DNA of 64,000 bases from Microbacterium paraoxydans (GTDB lineage: Bacteria > Actinomycetota > Actinomycetes > Actinomycetales > Microbacteriaceae): assembly GCF_018224615.1 (NCBI RefSeq), contig NZ_JAGTUK010000001.1, positions 620,001 to 684,000 on the forward strand, given 5' to 3'. How positions within the stretch are numbered: the first letter of the stretch is position 1; each line of letters starts with the position of its first letter. Positions 11,000 to 19,436 of the stretch are shown here, in pieces. The translations under genes and the position numbers were made by a program. The notes under the pieces were generated by a model, which did not search any database, was not told where the DNA came from, and saw only the letters and a program-made list of their open reading frames with translations.

Positions 11000-12112
11000 T
11001 CAACGACGCTGCCTTCCGCGGAAGGCCCACTCCGGTAGCGCGGTCTCGGCGAGGAGTCTGTCGAGGATCACGGCGAGGCCGTACCCGGGGTCGATCTCCC
11101 GCGCGAGGTCGAGGTAGCGACCGGCGTGCGTGGCACGGCCGAGAGCCCATGACAACCACGCGGCTGCCGTGAGCGGTGCGGGCCGTGCGTTCCGGGGCGC
11201 TCTGGCTGCGGCGTGACGCACCACGCTCAGAGCGCTGCGGAGTCGGTCCGGGTCGGGCGTGGGGCCGTGTCCGAGGAACACCCGACCGATGTCGTCGGGG
11301 ATCGGGCTGGCCGAGGTGGTGAACGCGAGCTGCGCCTGGAGTGTGCGGATGCCGCCGTCTCGATCGCTCGCCCACTGTGCGAGTGCGGTGTCGCGGAGGG
11401 GAGGCCGCTGGAGGCACCACAGCAGTGCCGCCCAGGCGAAGGGCGGGATCGCGCCCGGCTTCTGGAGCACCTCGTCGAGGAATCCGGTGAGGTCGTCCAG
11501 CAGAGCGAGTGCGGCGAGCGCCTGGGGGTCTTCCCGCCCGGACAGCCGACCCTCCCCGTCCAAGGCGCCGCTGAGCAGGTCGAGCGCGCGCTCGACCTGC
11601 CGGCACTCGGACGCCTCCACTCGAGGGATCCCGGCGCCGGCGAGCTGGTCGCCGGATACGTCCCCGATCGAGGGGTGCGCGGGCGTGGGACCTATCTCGT
11701 CGAGCGGATGGAGCGTCGGCTCGCGATCGAGGTAGCTGCTCCACCCGCTCGGCGTCACGCAGAGGGCGTCCATGATGCGCAGGCCCGCGGAGCGGAGGGC
11801 GCCGAGAAGGTGCTCCACGACGACGGCGCAGGGGAGCACGAGGCCGTCCGGAGTGGCGACGCCGTGGTCGTCCGTGTACACGACCACGGCCGCGGCGGTC
11901 GTGCCGCGCACGCGCTGCAGGAGCTGCACCGCCGCGGCGGCGTAGCGGGCGGGCGGCAGGGAGGTGTCGGGAGGATCGAGGCGCATGGCGCCCTCGGCCC
12001 GCGAGTCGTGGAACGGAAGGAGCACGATGCTCCTGCGCGGTGTGAAGCCGGCGAGGGTCGGCACGATGCCGAGGAACTCGGCGGAGTCGGAGGCATGCAG
12101 CACGGTGGTCAT
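11000..12112 (-). CDS. DUF4192 domain-containing protein
   Basis: This 370-residue soluble protein is recognised by the N-terminal VLHASDSAEFLGIVPTLAGF and RRSIVLLPFHDSR, typical of the actinobacterial DUF4192 family (function unknown). I chose the ATG at 12112 because it precedes this conserved start directly; an in-frame extension upstream would run into the promoter of the divergent small gene. A perfect 16-bp palindrome (GCCTTCCGCGGAAGGC, 11011-11026) lies in its last codons and could end lysS transcription. Confidence 0.85.
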   Translation of the reverse strand: MTTVLHASDSAEFLGIVPTLAGFTPRRSIVLLPFHDSRAEGAMRLDPPDTSLPPARYAAAAVQLLQRVRGTTAAAVVVYTDDHGVATPDGLVLPCAVVVEHLLGALRSAGLRIMDALCVTPSGWSSYLDREPTLHPLDEIGPTPAHPSIGDVSGDQLAGAGIPRVEASECRQVERALDLLSGALDGEGRLSGREDPQALAALALLDDLTGFLDEVLQKPGAIPPFAWAALLWCLQRPPLRDTALAQWASDRDGGIRTLQAQLAFTTSASPIPDDIGRVFLGHGPTPDPDRLRSALSVVRHAAARAPRNARPAPLTAAAWLSWALGRATHAGRYLDLAREIDPGYGLAVILDRLLAETALPEWAFRGRQRR

Positions 12113-12221
12113 CCCGAGAGCTTGGCGCGGCCCGCGGGGGCGGGGGAGCCACGGGAGCGGGGTCGGGGGACCGTTCGGCGAAACCGGGCGCTGTGCAGAC
12201 ACCCTCGCGTACCATGGAGGT

Positions 12222-12395
12222 ATGGACAACTTCTGGCTCGCCGCGGCATGGTCGCTCCTGCCGACCATCGGAGTCAGCATCGTGTTCGTCGTCGTGCTCC
12301 GCGGCATCCTCCGCTTCGACCGCACGGAGCGGAAGGTGCACGCGCAGATCGAGGCCGAGGAGCGCGCCGCCCGCGGGCTCCCGCCGCGCACCTGA
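12222..12395 (+). CDS. Small single-pass membrane protein (57 aa)
   Basis: The protein has one membrane helix (about residues 5-27) followed by a charged, helical tail rich in Arg and Glu. TACCAT at 12210-12215 lies six bases before the ATG, the same leaderless arrangement as many neighbours, which supports both reality and start. Short proteins of this shape are common upstream of cls in Microbacteriaceae. Function is unknown. Confidence 0.75.
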   Translation: MDNFWLAAAWSLLPTIGVSIVFVVVLRGILRFDRTERKVHAQIEAEERAARGLPPRT

Positions 12396-12481
12396 GTCCG
12401 ACCCATCCGCTACTGTGAAGCGAGCGCGCCGGGTCCGGCGCGCATCGGGGCGATGACCCCCGACGCGGGCGAGGGGGTGCG

Positions 12482-13942
12482 ATGACAGCCGGTACCTGGG
12501 GCTGGTGGTTCGCGGTCTTCCTGCTGCTGCTCGACATCACCATCCGCGTCACCGCGATCATCGTGATCCCCCGCAACCGACGCCCCACGGCGGCGATGGC
12601 ATGGCTGCTGGCCGTCTTCTTCATCCCCTTCGTCGGGGTGTTCCTCTTCCTCCTGATCGGCAATCCCCGGCTGCCCCGCGCGCGGCGTCGCAAGCAGGAC
12701 CAGATCAACGAGTACATCGCCGAGACCAGCGAGCATCTGCACTTCGGCACGCTGCGCCCCAACGCCCCGGCCTGGTTCGGGCCCATCGTGCAGATGAACC
12801 AGAGCCTGGGCGCCCTCCCGCTCTCGGGCGACAACGGCGCACATCTGATCTCCGACTATCAGGAGTCGCTCGACGAGATGGCCGAGGCCATCCGCACGGC
12901 TCAGGACTACGTGCACGTCGAGTTCTACATCCTGCAGTCCGACGAGTCGACCGACAACTTCTTCCGCGCACTGGAAGAAGTCGCGGCGCGCGGAGTCGCG
13001 GTGCGTGTGCTGCTCGACCACTGGGCCAACCGGGGCAAGCCCCGCTACCGCCAGACCATCGCGCGGCTCAACGCGATGGGGGCCGACTGGCACCTGATGC
13101 TGCCGGTCCAGCCGCTCAAGGGGAAGATGCAGCGACCCGACCTGCGCAACCACCGCAAACTCCTCGTCGTCGACGGCAACATCGCCTTCCTCGGGTCGCA
13201 GAACATCACCGACTCCACCTACAACCTGCGCAAGAACATCCGCCGCGGGCTGCACTGGGTCGACCTCATGGTGCGCCTGGACGGCCCGGTGGTGCTGAGC
13301 GTGAACGCCATCTTCTTGAGCGACTGGTACAGCGAGACCGACGTGGTGCTGCAGGAGATCGACATCGCGCACGCCAACATCGGCTCGGGCGACCTGGACT
13401 GCCAGGTCGTGCCGTCCGGGCCGGGGTTCGAGGTCGAGAACAACCTGCGGCTGTTCCTCGCGCTGCTGTACGCGGCGAAGAAGCAGATCATGATCGTGAG
13501 CCCCTACTTCGTCCCGGACGAGGCGCTGCTGCTGGCGGTCACGGCGGCCGTCGACCGCGGCGTGCAGGTCGAGCTGTTCGTCTCCGAGGAGGGCGATCAG
13601 GCGATGGTGTACCACGCGCAGCGCAGCTACTACGAGGTGCTGCTGCGCGCCGGCGTGCGCATCTGGATGTACCGCAAGCCGTACATCCTGCACACCAAGA
13701 GCCTCACGATCGACGACGAGGTCGCGGTGATCGGCTCCAGCAACATGGACATGCGGTCGTTCGGCCTCAACCTCGAGGTGTCGATGCTCGTGCGGGGCGA
13801 AGAGTTCGTCGCCGAGATGCGCGAGGTGGAGGACAAGTACCGCTCGCTCAGCCGGGAGCTGACGCTCGAGGAGTGGATGCAGCAGCCGCTGCGGTCGACC
13901 GTGCTCGACAACCTCGCACGCCTCACGTCGGCGTTGCAGTGA
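12482..13942 (+). CDS. cls: Cardiolipin synthase
   Basis: It joins two phosphatidylglycerols to cardiolipin at the inner membrane. The 486-residue protein has two N-terminal membrane helices (about residues 8-60) and two phospholipase D motifs: NHRKLLVVDG (first HKD) and HTKSLTIDDEVAVIGSSN (second HKD). A GAGGGGG Shine-Dalgarno sequence precedes the ATG, and a TACTGT -10 box at 12411-12416 implies a leader of about 60 nt. Confidence 0.95.
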   Translation: MTAGTWGWWFAVFLLLLDITIRVTAIIVIPRNRRPTAAMAWLLAVFFIPFVGVFLFLLIGNPRLPRARRRKQDQINEYIAETSEHLHFGTLRPNAPAWFGPIVQMNQSLGALPLSGDNGAHLISDYQESLDEMAEAIRTAQDYVHVEFYILQSDESTDNFFRALEEVAARGVAVRVLLDHWANRGKPRYRQTIARLNAMGADWHLMLPVQPLKGKMQRPDLRNHRKLLVVDGNIAFLGSQNITDSTYNLRKNIRRGLHWVDLMVRLDGPVVLSVNAIFLSDWYSETDVVLQEIDIAHANIGSGDLDCQVVPSGPGFEVENNLRLFLALLYAAKKQIMIVSPYFVPDEALLLAVTAAVDRGVQVELFVSEEGDQAMVYHAQRSYYEVLLRAGVRIWMYRKPYILHTKSLTIDDEVAVIGSSNMDMRSFGLNLEVSMLVRGEEFVAEMREVEDKYRSLSRELTLEEWMQQPLRSTVLDNLARLTSALQ

Positions 13943-13998
13943 CCGGAGCGGCGCGCAACCCCGTGGGAAGCGCAGGTCCCCGCGAGTACCCTGGGGCC

Positions 13999-14745
13999 AT
14001 GACTCCCCGCAGACTCCTCCTCGTGGCCTCCTCGGCGCTCGCCGCGGCACTCCTCCTCGCCGGCTGCACGGTGGGGCCCGGCAACACCGCCCCGAATTCG
14101 ACGTCGGATCCGTCGAGCGGTCCCGGCAGCGCCGGTGAGACCGACGATCAGGGCGAGCTGGAGGGCACGCTGCTCGATGAGGGCCGCGCGTTCGCGGTCG
14201 TCAGCTGGGGCTCGTCCACCTGCGTTCCCCAGGTCGACCAGGTCTCTGCGGAGGGCCAGACCGTGATGGTCACGCTCGTGGAGCCCGAGGGTGACGGCGC
14301 GACGGAGAAGGCGTGCACGGCCGATCTCGCTCCGCGCGCCAGCATCGGCACGCTGCCGGAAGGCGTCGATCCCACGAAGGACATCACGCTGCAGGTGACC
14401 TACGGCGACCTGACCGACGACATCGACCTCGAGGGCGACCCCGAGGCCTCTGGCACCCCGGGCTCCTCCACCGAGTACCTGCCCTCGGCCGGCTGGTACG
14501 ACGACAGCGCCCTGGTGCTGCTCACGTGGGGCTCCTCCAGTTGTCCGCCCGCGGTCGAGTCGGCGGAGGCGTCCGGTTCCACGGGCACCGTGACGTTCGC
14601 CACCGACGACGCGCAGGTCTGCACGATGGACATGGCCCCTCGCGCCACCGTCATCGAGTTCCCCTCGGACGATGTGGACGACGACGCACCGTTCACCCTC
14701 ACGCTCGTGGGCGGCGGGCTCGACGGCACGGTGCAGGTGCGCTGA
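13999..14745 (+). CDS. Lipoprotein with duplicated domain
   Basis: The 248-residue protein starts with a lipoprotein signal peptide and lipobox LAGC (Cys 22), so it should be anchored on the outer face of the membrane. After a Ser/Gly/Pro linker, two similar domains of about 75 residues follow. Both contain a WGSS(T/S)C motif near the start and a C-(T/ TM)-D-(L/M)-APRA motif in the middle. The paired cysteines could form one disulfide per domain. TACCCT at 13987-13992 lies six bases before the ATG. Function is unknown. Confidence 0.88.
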   Translation: MTPRRLLLVASSALAAALLLAGCTVGPGNTAPNSTSDPSSGPGSAGETDDQGELEGTLLDEGRAFAVVSWGSSTCVPQVDQVSAEGQTVMVTLVEPEGDGATEKACTADLAPRASIGTLPEGVDPTKDITLQVTYGDLTDDIDLEGDPEASGTPGSSTEYLPSAGWYDDSALVLLTWGSSSCPPAVESAEASGSTGTVTFATDDAQVCTMDMAPRATVIEFPSDDVDDDAPFTLTLVGGGLDGTVQVR

Positions 14746-14761
14746 CCCGAGCGCCACCCCG

Positions 14762-15760
14762 TCAGAGGATGTGGACGGGGTGGCCGGCAGGAAGCGCGAG
14801 CAGCAGGGCCCCGGGATCGGCACGGCACACCACGCGAACGGCTTCGCCGAACTCGTCACCGTCGAGCTCGACCGGTGTGGGAGCGGGTGCTGCCGCCTCG
14901 GCCGCAGGGCCACGGAAGTAGTGCACGGAGGCGTTTTTGCCGCGGCGCTCGAGCACGAAGCGCCCCGCGCGGAAACGACGCAGCACCGAGTTGTCCCACC
15001 AGATCTTGCGCCAGACACCGAGCCAGCCGAGCACGCCGGTCGGCTGGATGACGGCCACGTCGAGCGTGGCATCGGTGATCGAGGCATCGGGGATGAGCGA
15101 GATGCCCGCCGGGAGGGTGCCGCAGTTGGCGAACAGGATGCTGTGGACCTTGGTGGAGTGCAGCCGTCCCTCGCCGATCTGATAGACCGCACGGAACGGC
15201 TTGGCGCGCGGGAGGGAGCGGGCGGCACCGTCGACGTAGGCGATCCACCCGACGGAGCGCTTGAGGTCGGAGCGGGTGTTGGCGATCATGTCGGCGTCCA
15301 GCCCGATCCCCGCGAGCACCACGAACGCATGCTCGGCCTCTTCGCCGTCGGCGCGGGTGAGTCGTGCCCAGCCGATGTCGATCGGGTGGCGGAAGTCGCC
15401 CAGGGCCGCGCGGATCATCTCGGCGGGGTCGGTCAGCGGCAGCCCGAGGTTGCGCGCGAGCAGATTCCCGGTACCGCTCGGCAAGATCGCCAGGGGGACC
15501 CCTGTGCCCGCGATCGCCTCGGCGACCGCACGCACCGTGCCGTCGCCGCCCGCCACCAGCACCACGTCGACCCCGCGGGCGAGTGCCTCGGCCGTGGCGC
15601 CCTGCCCGGCGTCGTCGACGGTGGTGGGGTAGAAGGCCGGGTGCTCCCAGCCGGCATCCCGGCACAGGTCCCGCACCAGTGCCCGCAGATGCTTCCCGTC
15701 CACTTTCACGGGGTTGTACACCAGCGCCGCCTGCCGGGTCACAGGGGGGCTGGTGCGCAT
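14762..15760 (-). CDS. Diacylglycerol kinase family lipid kinase
   Basis: This 332-residue cytoplasmic enzyme belongs to the DAGK catalytic family that phosphorylates diacylglycerol or related lipids with ATP. Visible motifs are the N-terminal NP (LVYNPVK), GGDGTVR near residue 70, and PSGTGNLLARNLGLPL. The minus strand has TAGAGT six bases before the ATG, a leaderless promoter overlapping that of the divergent serS. The substrate cannot be read from sequence. Confidence 0.92.
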   Translation of the reverse strand: MRTSPPVTRQAALVYNPVKVDGKHLRALVRDLCRDAGWEHPAFYPTTVDDAGQGATAEALARGVDVVLVAGGDGTVRAVAEAIAGTGVPLAILPSGTGNLLARNLGLPLTDPAEMIRAALGDFRHPIDIGWARLTRADGEEAEHAFVVLAGIGLDADMIANTRSDLKRSVGWIAYVDGAARSLPRAKPFRAVYQIGEGRLHSTKVHSILFANCGTLPAGISLIPDASITDATLDVAVIQPTGVLGWLGVWRKIWWDNSVLRRFRAGRFVLERRGKNASVHYFRGPAAEAAAPAPTPVELDGDEFGEAVRVVCRADPGALLLALPAGHPVHIL

Positions 15761-15816
15761 GGCGCTACTCTAGACCGGCATCCGAGGGGGTCAGTCGCAC
15801 CTCGTAGACTTGCGGG

Positions 15817-17121
15817 ATGATCGACCTCGCACTCCTCCGCGAAAACCCGGAGATCGTCCGCCGTTCGCAGGCTGCCCGTGGCAACGACCAGAGCACCGTC
15901 GACGTCGCGCTCGAGGCCGATCGATCGCGCAGGGCCGCGCTCGCCGCGTTCGAGGAGCTGCGCGCGGAGCAGAATGCGTTCGGCAAGCAGGTCGCGAAGG
16001 CGCCCAAGGAGGAGAAGGCGGCCCTCGTCGCGCAGGCGAAGGATCTCGCCGAGCGCGTCAAGCAGGCGCAGCACGCCGCGAACGAGGCGTCCGAGCGGGC
16101 GGCGGCCGCGCTCGCTCGCATCGAGAACGTCGTGATCGACGGGGTTCCTGCGGGCGGCGAGGAGGACTTCGTCGAGCTGCGGCGGGTGGGCGACGTCCCG
16201 GCGTTCGACTTCGAGCCGCGCGACCACCTAGAGCTCGGGGAGCTGCTGGGCGCGATCGACATGGAGCGCGGAGCGAAAGTCTCCGGCGCACGCTTCTACT
16301 TCCTGCGCGGGATCGGTGCTCGCCTCGAGATCGCGCTGATGAACCTCGCGCTCGACAAGGCGCTGCAGAACGGTTTCGTGCCGATGATCACCCCGACGCT
16401 CGTCCGGCCGGAGATCATGCAGGGCACCGGCTTCCTCGGGGAGCACGCGGACGAGGTGTACCACCTCGACAAGGACGACGACCTGTATCTGGTCGGCACC
16501 AGCGAGGTCGCGCTCGCCGGCTACCACAAGGACGAGATCGTCGACCTGTCGGACGGCGCCCTGCGCTACGCGGGCTGGTCGACGTGTTACCGCCGTGAGG
16601 CCGGATCGCACGGCAAGGACACCCGCGGGATCATCCGCGTGCACCAGTTCAACAAGCTCGAGATGTTCGTGTACACCTCGGCCGAGGAGGCGGAGGCGGA
16701 GCACCTTCGGCTGGTGGCGCTGCAGGAGGAGATGCTCACGGCGCTCGGGCTCGCGTACCGCGTGATCGATGTCGCCGCGGGCGACCTGGGGTCGAGCGCG
16801 GCGCGCAAGTACGACATCGAGGCGTGGGTACCGACCCAGGGCGCGTTCCGCGAGCTGACGTCGACCTCGAACTGCACCACGTATCAGGCCCGTCGCCTCG
16901 ACGTGCGATACCGCCCGCAGGCCGAGGAGGGGGCGCCCGCGGCGAAGACGCAGCACGTCGCCACGCTCAATGGCACGCTCGCCACCACGCGATGGATCGT
17001 CGCGCTTCTGGAGACGCATCAGCAAGCCGACGGCTCCGTCCTCGTGCCCGAGGTGCTGCGTCCGTATCTCGGCGGTCTCGAGGTGATCCGCCCGCTCGCC
17101 GACGCGCAGGCCGCCCGGTGA
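15817..17121 (+). CDS. serS: Seryl-tRNA synthetase
   Basis: The 434-residue enzyme has the long N-terminal coiled coil that clasps the variable arm of tRNA-Ser (about residues 30-105) and a class II core: [20 protein letters not shown] (motif 2) and [17 protein letters not shown] (motif 3). TAGACT at 15805-15810 is six bases before the ATG, so the message is probably leaderless. The stop overlaps the HAD gene start. Two tRNA-Ser genes lie downstream in the window. Confidence 0.97.
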   Translation: MIDLALLRENPEIVRRSQAARGNDQSTVDVALEADRSRRAALAAFEELRAEQNAFGKQVAKAPKEEKAALVAQAKDLAERVKQAQHAANEASERAAAALARIENVVIDGVPAGGEEDFVELRRVGDVPAFDFEPRDHLELGELLGAIDMERGAKVSGARFYFLRGIGARLEIALMNLALDKALQNGFVPMITPTLVRPEIMQGTGFLGEHADEVYHLDKDDDLYLVGTSEVALAGYHKDEIVDLSDGALRYAGWSTCYRREAGSHGKDTRGIIRVHQFNKLEMFVYTSAEEAEAEHLRLVALQEEMLTALGLAYRVIDVAAGDLGSSAARKYDIEAWVPTQGAFRELTSTSNCTTYQARRLDVRYRPQAEEGAPAAKTQHVATLNGTLATTRWIVALLETHQQADGSVLVPEVLRPYLGGLEVIRPLADAQAAR

Positions 17122-17939
17122 GCGCGCCCTGGCTGGTCGGCCTCGACGTCGACGGCACGATCCTGCTGCAGGACGAGACGATGAGCCCCGGGGTGCCGGA
17201 GGCGATCGCCCGCGTGCGCGATGCCGGCCACCTCGTCACGATCGCCACGGGGCGCAGCTGGATGGGCACGCGGCGCTATGTGGAAGAGCTGGGACTCACC
17301 GCGGATCTCGTGGTCTGCTCGAACGGTGCCGTGACCATGCGTCGCGTGGCGGACGGGTGGGAGCGCTGGCACGTGGAGACGTTCGACCCCACGCCGGCGC
17401 TCGCGCTGCTCCGCGACCGCCTGCCGGATGCGCGGTACATGGTCGAGCTGGGTTCGGGGCAGCGGCTCTACACCGAGCAGCTGGACGACTGGACCCTCGA
17501 CGGCGGGCGGCAGGTCGACTTCGATCAGCTCGGCGATCTTCCTGTCTCGCGCATCGTTGTCGTCTCGCCGGATCACGACGAAGACGACTTCCACCGCCTG
17601 GTGGCCGACGCCGGGCTCAACGAGGTCTCGTACGCCATCGGCTGGACCGCGTGGCTGGACATCGCCCCGCAGGGTGTCGACAAGGGTACGGCTCTGGAGC
17701 GCGTGCGCGAAGAGCTCGGCCTGCAGCGTGACCGCGTGCTGGTGGCGGGCGATGGACGCAACGACATCGGCATGTTCGGCTGGGCGCTCGCAGGCGGCGG
17801 CCGTGCGGTCGCGATGGGGCAGGCGCCCGCCGAGGTGAAGGACGCGGCGGGGGAGGTCACGAGCGAGGTGGAGGCGGGCGGTCTCGCCGCCGCTCTCGAC
17901 ACGCTTCCAGCGCCCGCCCAGGTCGACGCCCGAGAATAG
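17118..17939 (+). CDS. HAD-superfamily hydrolase, Cof-type
   Basis: This 273-residue phosphatase has motif I GLDVDGTI at residues about 8-15 and motif [12 protein letters not shown] near residue 213, with a Cof-type cap between them. Such enzymes dephosphorylate sugar phosphates or other small phosphoesters; the substrate is unknown. The GTG start overlaps the serS stop (GTGA), so it is co-translated with serS. Confidence 0.92.
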   Translation: MSAPWLVGLDVDGTILLQDETMSPGVPEAIARVRDAGHLVTIATGRSWMGTRRYVEELGLTADLVVCSNGAVTMRRVADGWERWHVETFDPTPALALLRDRLPDARYMVELGSGQRLYTEQLDDWTLDGGRQVDFDQLGDLPVSRIVVVSPDHDEDDFHRLVADAGLNEVSYAIGWTAWLDIAPQGVDKGTALERVREELGLQRDRVLVAGDGRNDIGMFGWALAGGGRAVAMGQAPAEVKDAAGEVTSEVEAGGLAAALDTLPAPAQVDARE

Positions 17940-17981
17940 AGTTCGGCTAGACTCACGCCTGGTCGGCAGACGTATCTGTCG

Positions 17982-18066
17982 GGAGGGTTGTCCGAGCGGC
18001 CGATGGAGCTGGTCTTGAAAACCAGTGGGCAGAGATGTCTCGTGGGTTCGAATCCCACACCCTCCG
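17982..18066 (+). tRNA. tRNA-Ser (anticodon TGA)
   Basis: The acceptor stem GGAGGGT pairs with ACCCTCC. The anticodon stem CTGGT/ACCAG encloses the loop CTTGAAA with anticodon TGA. The long variable arm and GGTTCGAATCC T-arm are typical of tRNA-Ser. A TAGACT -10 box lies at about 17948. No CCA is encoded. Confidence 0.97.
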
Positions 18067-18118
18067 CATACCGAGCGCGGCGCCCCCGTCATGCCGCGCT
18101 GAACTTGAAAGGGCCCGA

Positions 18119-19348
18119 GTGAGCGACAAGCGACGCCGTCATACCCTCGCGCGACACGGCCAGCAGCACACCCCCGGCCCCCTGGGTCAGCTGATGAAGT
18201 TCATCGCGATCGGCCTGGCGGTGGTGCTCGTCAGCGGCATCGGTGTCGGTACCTACTTCTTCTACGACTTTTCCAGCACGGTGTCCGCGAACGCCGTCGA
18301 CCTCGACGGTCAGGAAGACCTTCCGCCGGACATCGGCGAGTACAAGGATGGCTTCAACCTGGTTCTCACGGGCGTCGACACCTGCGAGGAGAAGTACAAG
18401 GACCTGTTCGGGGACCGCTGCACGGGGCGCGATGCGGGCGGCACGCTGAATGACGTGAACCTACTCGTGCACGTGTCGCAGGAGCCGCGCCGGGTCACGG
18501 TGGTCAGCTTCCCCCGCGACCTGATGGTGCCGATCCCCGAGTGCGAGGACAAGGACGGCAACGTCCACTCCGCGATGAGCAAGCAGGCCCTCAACACGGC
18601 TTACACCGACGGCGGTCTGAACTGCGTCGTCCAGACGATCTCGCAGCTGACCGATCAGGAGATCCAGTTCGCCGCGTCCGTGACGTTCGGCGGCGTGATC
18701 GAGATCACCAACGCGATCGGTGGCGTCGAGGTGTGCCTGGCGAATCCGATCAAGGACCGCTACACCGGGCTCGACCTGGCCGAGGGCACGCACTGGCTGC
18801 AGGGCCTCGAGGCGCTCCAGTTCCTGCGCACCCGGCACGGCGTCGGCGACGGAAGCGACCTGGGGCGCATCGGCAATCAGCAGCAGTACATGTCGAGTCT
18901 CGCCCGTGCGCTGATCAGCAGCGACACCCTGGGCAACGTCCCGGTGATGCTCAAGCTCGCGAACATCGGCCTCCAGAACCTCGAGACCAGCACGTCGCTG
19001 GCCGACCCGGTGCGGATCGCGCAGATCGCGCTTGCCCTGAAGTCCGTGCCGTTCGAGGACATCGTCTTCCTGCAGTACCCGACCAACGCTGACAGCGCCG
19101 ACCCCAACAAGGTCGTTCCGAACAAGGAGGCGGCCGACGTGATGTGGGAGGCGATCGAGAAGAACGCGCAGTTGCAGGTGACGCATCAGAACACCAGCAA
19201 CGACGGCGTGATCGTGCAGGAGCCGACCACGCCGACCGAGGCCACGCCCGACCCCAACGCGACGCCGAGCGATGTGGTGGCGCTGCCCGACACCATCAAG
19301 GGAAACTCGGCGGCACAGCAGACCTGCTCCAACGGCAACGTGCGCTGA
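18119..19348 (+). CDS. LytR-CpsA-Psr (LCP) family protein
   Basis: LCP enzymes attach secondary polymers such as teichoic acid or arabinogalactan-like glycans to peptidoglycan outside the membrane. The 409-residue protein has a basic cytoplasmic tail, one membrane helix (about residues 23-45) and the LCP domain with VSFPRDLMVPIP and FLRTRHGVGDGSDLGRIGNQ. A GTG at 18119 with a nearby GAAAGGG is the credible start. A longer in-frame start would lie inside the tRNA-Ser gene. The C-terminal 50 residues are Thr/Pro-rich. Confidence 0.92.
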   Translation: MSDKRRRHTLARHGQQHTPGPLGQLMKFIAIGLAVVLVSGIGVGTYFFYDFSSTVSANAVDLDGQEDLPPDIGEYKDGFNLVLTGVDTCEEKYKDLFGDRCTGRDAGGTLNDVNLLVHVSQEPRRVTVVSFPRDLMVPIPECEDKDGNVHSAMSKQALNTAYTDGGLNCVVQTISQLTDQEIQFAASVTFGGVIEITNAIGGVEVCLANPIKDRYTGLDLAEGTHWLQGLEALQFLRTRHGVGDGSDLGRIGNQQQYMSSLARALISSDTLGNVPVMLKLANIGLQNLETSTSLADPVRIAQIALALKSVPFEDIVFLQYPTNADSADPNKVVPNKEAADVMWEAIEKNAQLQVTHQNTSNDGVIVQEPTTPTEATPDPNATPSDVVALPDTIKGNSAAQQTCSNGNVR

Positions 19349-19376
19349 GCTGCCGCCGCAGCGCAGACAAAACGAA

Positions 19377-19410
19377 GGGCGGGGCGAGGTCGAACGACCT
19401 CGCCCCGCCC
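19377..19410. terminator. Strong hairpin between convergent genes
   Basis: A perfect 16-bp stem (19377-19392 with 19395-19410) with a two-base core loop separates the LCP gene from the surface-protein gene on the other strand. It has no clear U-tract on either strand, but its position and stability suggest a bidirectional terminator. Confidence 0.8.
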
Positions 19411-19436
19411 TCGTGTCCACGCAGGCGTTCGAGCGC

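Noticed and set aside
11011..11026. 16-bp palindrome as dedicated lysS terminator
   Set aside because: It lies within the coding end of the convergent gene and lacks a U-tract, so I mention it only as possible.
9150..12341. A 1063-codon open frame on the minus strand
   Set aside because: It runs antisense through lysS and DUF4192, has Arg/His/Pro-rich composition without domains, and is explained by high-GC codon bias of the real genes.
18035..18118. N-terminal extension of the LCP protein
   Set aside because: It would start inside the tRNA-Ser gene. The GTG at 18119 gives a normal basic tail plus membrane helix.
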